The translations under genes were made by a program, and so were the position numbers. Positions 58,012-64,000 of a stretch of 64,000 bases of DNA are shown here, piece by piece; position 1 is the stretch's first letter; each line of letters opens with the position of its first letter. A model generated the notes under the pieces. The model saw only the letters and a program-made list of their open reading frames with translations, did no database searches and was not told the DNA's origin. The stretch lies in contig MNCI01023311.1 in assembly GCA_015680685.1 (NCBI GenBank), forward strand, positions 412,612-476,611, given 5' to 3'. Source of the DNA: Gnetum montanum. Taxonomy: Eukaryota; Streptophyta; Gnetopsida; Gnetales; Gnetaceae.

Positions 58012-59150
58012 ATGACACCTAAGAAGAAATAGGTGCAAGCTCTAAATTGTGACATGGAGATCATGAAGTTATCCTTCCAAATGATGGTTGCTCAATTGGA
58101 TGAAATCAGCATGAAGGTGGACAAACAAGTCAATTCTATCCATATCGAAAAACATGGAGGTGAAGAGCATGTATGTTCAAATGAAGAAGTTTCACAGCCA
58201 GATGGAGATGGAGTAGATGAAGAGGAAGGTCAATCCAGTAATGGGAGTGTAGGAAACCTTCATCTAAGGATTCTAATGGAAGGGAATCCTATTCCCCAAA
58301 TGAGAACTCCAAGGTCTCCAATGGTGTTCAATACTTCTTCAAGCAAGCTTGATGATGAAGATGAGGCAAGACTTGCTAGAGCATTTAGAAATGCTTCAAG
58401 ACTTCCATATGTAGAGTTAATGACTTTTACTGGTGTAGATGGCACCGATGCTTTTGCAAGTTGGCTGAAGACTAAATAGCTTGAGAGTACCTATTGCTAA
58501 ATCCAGATTAGAAGGTATGTCTTCTAGTTAGTAGAAAAGGGAGTTCCAGAGTTATGAAAGATGACATAGTCAACCTATAAAAGATTAGGATCTAATGAAA
58601 TATAGGTTGAAAAGGGAATTTGAATGGTCTCATCAAAGACTAGAAATCATTATGAAGATACTTCTAAGGCAAGGTGACAAGGATGTCAAATAATTCTACA
58701 TTGAGTTTTGTGATCTATTCCATTAAGCTAAGGTAAACTAGGAGAAGTATGAGAAAGATTCAATCTTTTTTGAAGGTCTCAAAATGGAATATCAGCAAAA
58801 ATTATCCTTTTATGAGAAACAAAATCTTGATGAGGCTTATCATTTGGCACTCAAAGCTAAGAAGAAATTAGGTGGATTCAAAAACAGAAGCAAACAAACT
58901 TCTAAGGGCAAGAAGAAGGAATCTAGATTTGATAAGAGATCCAAATCCAAATCTAAAGATAAGAAGGATAGCCAAAATAAGAAGAGCAAAGGGGATGATG
59001 AGAAGGATAAAACCAAGAAGGACCTAAGTAAGGGAGGCAAGGGTCAAGGTAGCAGGTCATAAAAAATGTAGTACTTCAAGTGTGGAGAACGAGGTCATAA
59101 GCAATGGAAATGTCCACTTCACAAGGCAACCAAGGTCAAATATGTGCAAA
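58012..59150 (+). pseudogene. E4 gag, broken
   Basis: ATG 58012 (MTPKKK, then a stop). The open frame 58033-58479 contains LMTFTGVDGTDAFASWLKTK, the gag-core opening. A Lys/Ser/Asp-rich segment at 58784-59062 is open in another frame. The zinc knuckle at about 59066-59112 reads YFKCGERGHKQWKC, so the first Cys is Tyr (TGC to TAC) and a stop precedes it. Confidence 0.8.
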
Positions 59151-59269
59151 CCATGGAGGTGAAAGAGACATCAAGTTAAGCTCTTCAAAGAGGTAATCCT
59201 AATGTTCCAAAAATAGAGGATGTTTCTGAATTAAATTCTTACACCTTAATGGGGAATTTCAATAGTGGA

Positions 59270-59640
59270 GATCATTTTGATAGGAAATTGTTGTTTCAGA
59301 TTGAAGCTAGTTGTTTATTTAGTGGGAAATGCATTCATGTTTTGATTGATGAGGGAGCCTAAGAAAATGTTATTTCTTCTAGGAAAATTGCTAGATTGGG
59401 TTTGGTAACTAATCCACATCCTAGACCATATAAGGTGCATTGGTTGTCTAAAGATCTTTTCCAAGAGGTGAAGGAACAATGTCCTTTGCAATTTAAAATT
59501 GGAAGTTTTCATGATGTTGTGAGGTGTGATGTGCTTCTGATAGATTATGCTGATGTAATTTGTGGTATATCTTAGAATTTTGACAATGGTGCTCAATTTG
59601 ATGGAGCAAGAAATGTGTGGAATGTTGTTAGACCTTATGG
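59270..59640 (+). pseudogene. E4 protease, broken
   Basis: HVLIDEGA then a stop, then ENVISSRKIARLGL: the D-S-G active site reads D-E-G at 59348-59356. The downstream VRCDVLLIDYADVICGIS block fits the second half of a retropepsin (usual DVLPMDACDILLGRPW style). Confidence 0.7.
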
Positions 59641-59814
59641 AATTCATGATTTGATTCCTATGATAGCTAAACAAGTAAGGCAACAAAGCTTACTTAATGC
59701 TTTCAAAATCCTTCTAGGAGAGAGGGAAAATCTTAAGGAACATGATGAAACTAGTTTTGGTTTTATTGTTATGACAATAGTTGCTACTAACCATGATGAT
59801 GTGTAGGTTGAACT

Positions 59815-61200
59815 TCCTATAGGTGTGTTAGGCTTGAAGGAGAAATTTCCTAAGGTGTTCAAGGGGGAATTCGATGGACTACCATCAATGAGGAATGTAC
59901 AACATTAGATTAAGTTCATTCCTAATGCTACCATTCCAAATGCAAGAGCTTACTGGATGGTACCAAATCAGATAGCTGAATTGCAAAGGAAAGTAGAGGA
60001 GTTACTTGAAAATGGCTTTGTGATGGAATCCATTTTATCTTGTGCAGTTCCAACACTACTAGTGCAAAAGAAGGATAATGATGAATGGAGGATGTACATT
60101 GATTTCAAGGTAATGAATAAGATAATAGTTATGTATAGGATTCCTATTCCAAGGATGGATGATATTGTTGATGTCCTTACCAATGATAAAATTTTTATGA
60201 AATGTGATTTGAAGAGTGGTTACCATCAAATCAGAATTAGGCCTAGTGATGAGTGGAAGACAACTTTCAAAATAATAGATGAATTTTTTAAGTGGTTGAT
60301 GATGCCATTTGGGCTCATGAATGCACCTGCTACATTCATTAGGTTGATGCATGATGTATTGAAGAACTTGATTGGTAAGTGTTGTGTTGTCTTTTTACAC
60401 GATATTTTAGTGTATAGCTCTAATGAGAAAGAGCATTTGAATCACTTAAGAATGATGTGCCTTAAGTTGGAGGAGGCATAGTTCATAATCAATGTGAAGA
60501 AAAGTCATTTCTTCAAGAGGGAAATCACATATTTGGATCATGTGGTTTCTAAGGATTAAATTCGAATGAAAGCTACCAAGGTAAAGGCTATTAGGGATCA
60601 GCCAACCCTTAAGAATGTTGAGAAGGTAAGATCTTTCCTTTGTTTAGCAAGTTTTTATAGATTATTCATAAAAATGTTTAGTGGTATTTCATGGCCTATG
60701 TTTGCTTTGTTGAAGAAAAATAACGAATTTAGGTGGGATAAGGGAGCTTTGACTTGTTGAAATCAAAGATTACCAATGAACCAATGCTTGTGATTCCAAA
60801 TTTTCATAAGCTTGTTTAGGTGGAGGTGGATGCAAGTGGACTTGCCATTGGTGGGGTACTTTCACAAGAAGGTAGGTCTACTACTTTCTTTTCTAAAAAG
60901 TTAAATGAGTCAAGGAAAAAAATAGCATATATGATAAGGATTTGTATGATATTCTTCAAGAAATCAACCATTGAAGGAATTACTTATTACTTAATGAGTT
61001 CACTTTGATGACAAACCACAAAGCACTTCAAATTATAAACTCACAAAGAAAGTTATGTGCAAAATACATGAAGTGGGTTGCATAGTTATAAGAGTCCAAT
61101 TTTGTGTTGAAGCACAAAAGTGGGAAAGCCAATGTGGTAGCTAATGCATTATCTAGGATGCATGTGGTAAATTTTAGCGTACATCATTTGGAAGGTAAGG
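59815..61200 (+). pseudogene. E4 reverse transcriptase and RNase H, broken
   Basis: The frame 59957-60481 (174 residues) includes VQKKDNDEWRMYIDF, PIPRMDDIVDVL, FMKCDLKSGYHQIRIRP and MPFGLMNAPATF. The catalytic Y-L-D-D box reads F-L-H-D, the first Asp changed to His at 60398-60400. The RNase H start EVDASGLAIGGVLSQEGR is at about 60820-60880 and the TNHKALQIINSQ and HKSGKANVVANALSR blocks are near 61015-61160, with stops. Confidence 0.85.
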
Positions 61201-61369
61201 GTTATTTTACTTCTTTATATGAGCATGATGTTGATTTTCAATAGGTTTGGAGGAGACTCAGAATTGTTGATGAATAGAATAGACCAATAGAGAAACTATC
61301 ACATTCAAGACGAACTATTATTTAAGAATGGAAAGGTATGTGTTTCTAATTGTGATTTTAGGAAGAAGA

Positions 61370-62640
61370 TTTTGTTTAAAAATCATTATAGTGGGTTGGT
61401 TGGTCATATGGGTAGGGATAAAACATTGGAACTTATGGGTAGGCACTATTTTTGGCCTAGTATGGCAACAAAAGTTTCAAAATTTTTTAAGGAGTGCTTG
61501 ACATGTTAGAGGTTCAAAGAAGGTAAAGGTATGGATGGACACTATATGCCTTTGCCAATTCCCAAAGGTCCATGGGAAAGTATGTCAATAGACTTTATGA
61601 GTGGTATTCCAAAGATTAAGAGTGGGAACGATGCAATTTTTGTTGTTGTGAATAGGTTCTCCAATATGGAACATTTTATTCCATGCAAGAAGGTGAGTGA
61701 TGCTTCTCATGTTGCAAATTTGTTTTTTCAACATGTTATGAAGTTGCATGATGTTTCTTTGAATATTGTTAGTGACAAAGACTCCAAGTTCAAAAGTCAT
61801 TTTTGGAGGTCCCTTTGGAAGATTTTAAAAATAAAGTTGAAATTTTCTAGTGCATATCATCCACAATCTAATGGCCAAACAAAGATGATGAATAAATCCT
61901 TGCTAAACATATTGAGATGTTTGTATTATGGATAGCCAAACAAGTGGGAGAACTTGTTGTTTCATGTTGAATTTTCATATAATAGTAGTGATTTCCATGT
62001 TGCAATTGGCAAAAGCCCATTTGGGGTGAATTATGGGTTCTATCCAAAGATGGTGGACACTTTAAAGAGCTTTGATGGTGAAGCTCAACTTAGTGTTCAT
62101 TTTGTGCAAGAGATGAGGGATCTCCATGCACAAGTAAAATCAAATCTTAAAAAGAAGACTAAAGAGAGAGTTCTCAAGACGAATGAGGGCAAGAAAATGC
62201 CTAATTTTGTTATTGGTGACTTGGTTTGGGTGCACTTGAAGAAGAAGTGTTTGAAAGGTGTTAACTTCTTCAAATTCAAAGCAAAGAAGATGGGGCCTTT
62301 CAAAATCAAGGCTAAAATTAATGAAAATAAGTTTGGGATTGATTTACCAAATTATGTTGGTACATATTTTGTATTTAATGTTTTAGATCTTGTGCACTAT
62401 CATTGACCAACTGATGAGAACACCATACAAAGTAGCATTGATGAGTTAAAGAGGGCTATTATTCAGTCCAAGCCTTTAGTAGAGAGAAAGACAATCTTAC
62501 TCAAGTGGAGAAAAGCTTCTAGAACTCAAGCAGTCAAAAGCCATGAATACTTGATCTATTGGGAGGATTAATTTGTTGATGATGTTGTATGGTTCCATGA
62601 GATCAAGGTTATTAAGTACAGAATCACTTCTACCCCTACT
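61370..62640 (+). pseudogene. E4 integrase with C-terminal chromodomain-like region, broken
   Basis: The zinc finger GHMGRDKTLELMGRHYFW and FFKECLTC (61400-61510) is followed by the core frame 61531-61935: SIDFMSGIPKIKSGNDAIF (first Asp kept, 61591-61593), IVSDKDSKF (second kept), and NGQTKMMN, where the catalytic Glu is Lys (61882-61884). The frame 61954-62406 carries the GPF/Y region (FKAKKMGPFKIKAKIN). After a stop, SHEYLIYWED and VVWFHEIKV at about 62540-62610 resemble a chromodomain, the targeting module of chromoviruses. Confidence 0.82.
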
Positions 62641-62684
62641 CCCTTATTCACATAAGTACACTTTTTAAACAATGGGAGAGCTAG

Positions 62685-63713
62685 GGTAGGAAACACCTCT
62701 TTTAATCCTCTTATGCTTGTCCTACAAGTTATTTTTGTAGGTTTCACTTGGAGAAGACCTAGACAAGTGTGTCCTATTTTTGTGTGTCTTCTTGTGTTAA
62801 TTTTTTATGATGATGATTCTTGAATGTTTTGGTATGTTTGAAGGTGGTTTTGGCTCATTTTGATGAGTTCAAGGGGTTCCAATATCTATGGGAACTTTTT
62901 TGGAGGCATCCAGAGGCTCTAGGCATTAAAATGAGCATTTTTATTTTTGGCACTTGTAGGATAGTCATCTACCTAGAAATATAGACATCTCACTTTAGAC
63001 ATCTAACCTGAAGTGTAGACATTTATGGGCCAAAGTAGACATCTACCAAAAATAGTAGACATCTTACCTGAAAGTAGGGCACTCATAGTAGACATCTACA
63101 CAAAATTAAAGACGTCTAAGTTGACAAGGGAAAAGCTCTAACATGGCATTTCGATTGGGAAACATCCAAAGACTCCAAATCCTTGTGGGAAACATCTAAG
63201 AATGTAAATAGAAAGGTTCCTAGGGTTTTGGATATCTATAATTATGTATGTATCCATCCATGAGAGAGAAGGGAAGCTTGTATGCCGAAGAAGGGAGAGA
63301 AAATGCTCTTGAGAGTGGAGAGATAGGCAAGAGAGATGGGGTGAGCACATTGGATAAGTGCAATTGGTGATTGCAGCTCCAAGATCAGCTTGTGGTGTGT
63401 TGGTCTATGTGTTCTATTCTCTTGTATCTCACATGTGAGTTAAGATCTCAGTCCTAAGTTGTGGAAGAGATTTCTATTAATTGTATCTTACATTAAGAAG
63501 AAACATTGTGTGGGTATAGAGCCTCATTCTCTACAATATCATTTGAGTTTGATAGGTTTAGGATGTTGTGGGTTATGTGAACCCTATTATAATCTTCTAA
63601 TAATTTAATTAATGAAGGCTAGTTTTCTTATTTCTAGCAAATAAATTTGTCTTTGCATAATATCTAGATTTAGTGTGTTAGAGGTGATTTATTTGTGGAG
63701 TGAACCTACTCCA
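62685..63713 (+). repeat. E4 3' LTR
   Basis: Pairs with the 5' LTR. The U3 motif array at 62962-63120 has eight units against six in the 5' copy. Edges approximate. Confidence 0.85.
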
Positions 63714-63965
63714 CTTATACATATCAATTAGTATCACCCAAGCTATGACCTATGATAAATAAGCTTAAAAATCAAGTTAATATATGTATCACAAGTCATT
63801 GATAAGTCAATTCCCAATGATACAAACAAATATGAAAAAAATATATTTAATTATATTTAATTTGATTAAATGGAGACTTATCAAGTACCTACCAAAATCA
63901 AACCCATGACTGGAATTTTCAAATTAAAAGTCTTTTTTAAAAGGTAAAGACCAGGTTTCCGGGGC

Positions 63966-63966
<1 letters not shown>
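63714..63966. other. AT-rich flank right of E4
   Basis: No gene, repeat or RNA seen. The last 30 bases before the C run look like clone-end sequence. Confidence 0.4.

Positions 63967-64000
<34 letters not shown>
63967..64000. other. Terminal C homopolymer, likely artefact
   Basis: 34 uninterrupted C at the very end of the window, in a strongly AT-rich context. It is most likely a sequencing or assembly artefact rather than genomic sequence. Confidence 0.8.

Larger units (their letters stand above)
56934..63713 (+). mobile_element. Element E4: chromovirus-like Ty3/gypsy LTR retrotransposon, decayed, about 6.8 kb
   Basis: LTRs 56934 to about 57945 and about 62685 to 63713. PBS TGGTATCAAAGCC at 57950, then gag, knuckle, protease, RT, RNase H, integrase and a chromodomain-like end, all on the plus strand. 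It is not related to family G or N: different PBS (initiator-Met type), different U3 motifs and no aORF. Exact LTR edges are uncertain by a few bases and no TSD was found. Confidence 0.88.

Noticed and set aside
1-64000. tRNA, rRNA or CRISPR-like arrays
   Set aside because: Apart from the retroelement primer-binding sites there is no tRNA-like cloverleaf sequence that I could read. The repeats found are tandem or dispersed transposon repeats without regular unique spacers.
63967-64000. Poly-C run as a telomere-like or G-quadruplex element
   Set aside because: A pure homopolymer at the exact window end is best explained as an artefact; plant telomere repeats have a different sequence.

Overview
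This window looks like nuclear DNA of a seed plant with a large, repeat-packed genome. A conifer or other gymnosperm is plausible, because the one intact gene reads like the phenylcoumaran benzylic ether reductase (PCBER) family as known from pine, but the sequence alone does not prove it. A 39-base N run and a terminal C run suggest a draft clone or scaffold.

Layout. 1-3281: a decayed LINE on the minus strand, running off the left edge. 4921-6468: a five-exon, apparently intact PCBER / isoflavone-reductase-like gene (minus strand, 302 residues) with a TATA box, a poly(A) signal and one GC-AG intron. 6729-9551: mostly AT-rich spacer with one weak candidate small transcription unit. 9552-55664: a nest of LTR retrotransposons. 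56934-63713: a separate decayed chromovirus-like Ty3/gypsy element on the plus strand.

The nest can be fully resolved from target-site duplications (TSDs). The outer element E1 (minus strand, LTRs of 887 bp, about 13.2 kb without insertions) was hit three times: by N (9838-18161, plus strand, TSD aattg) in its 3' LTR, by E2 (24173-37429, TSD tgtgg/tatgg) inside its integrase, and by E3 (40135-51414, TSD ggtat) between its RT and protease. E1, E2 and E3 are one family, here called G. Their RT and integrase read like the Athila lineage of Ty3/gypsy. N is a related element that keeps gag but shows no recognisable pol.

The most interesting feature is an extra reading frame (aORF) between integrase and 3' LTR, in the sense direction, in all four Athila-like elements, including pol-less N. 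It has an N-terminal domain resembling the 'putative plant transposon protein' family and a long alpha-helical coiled-coil C-terminal part, with no membrane segment I could see. About 440-510 bp upstream of its ATG, in N, E1 and E2, lies a TATA box preceded by short motifs that copy the U3 motifs of that element's own LTR: GATATC in N, and TCAATGGGGCC-type motifs in G. This suggests a second, LTR-like internal promoter for the aORF. E3 has lost exactly this promoter plus the N-terminal domain in a deletion of about 2 kb.

N shares its terminal LTR bases, polypurine tract, degraded primer-binding site, unusual gag zinc knuckle and aORF with family G. It is therefore a candidate non-autonomous partner that could have been moved in trans. 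All copies now carry stops, frameshifts and lost catalytic residues.
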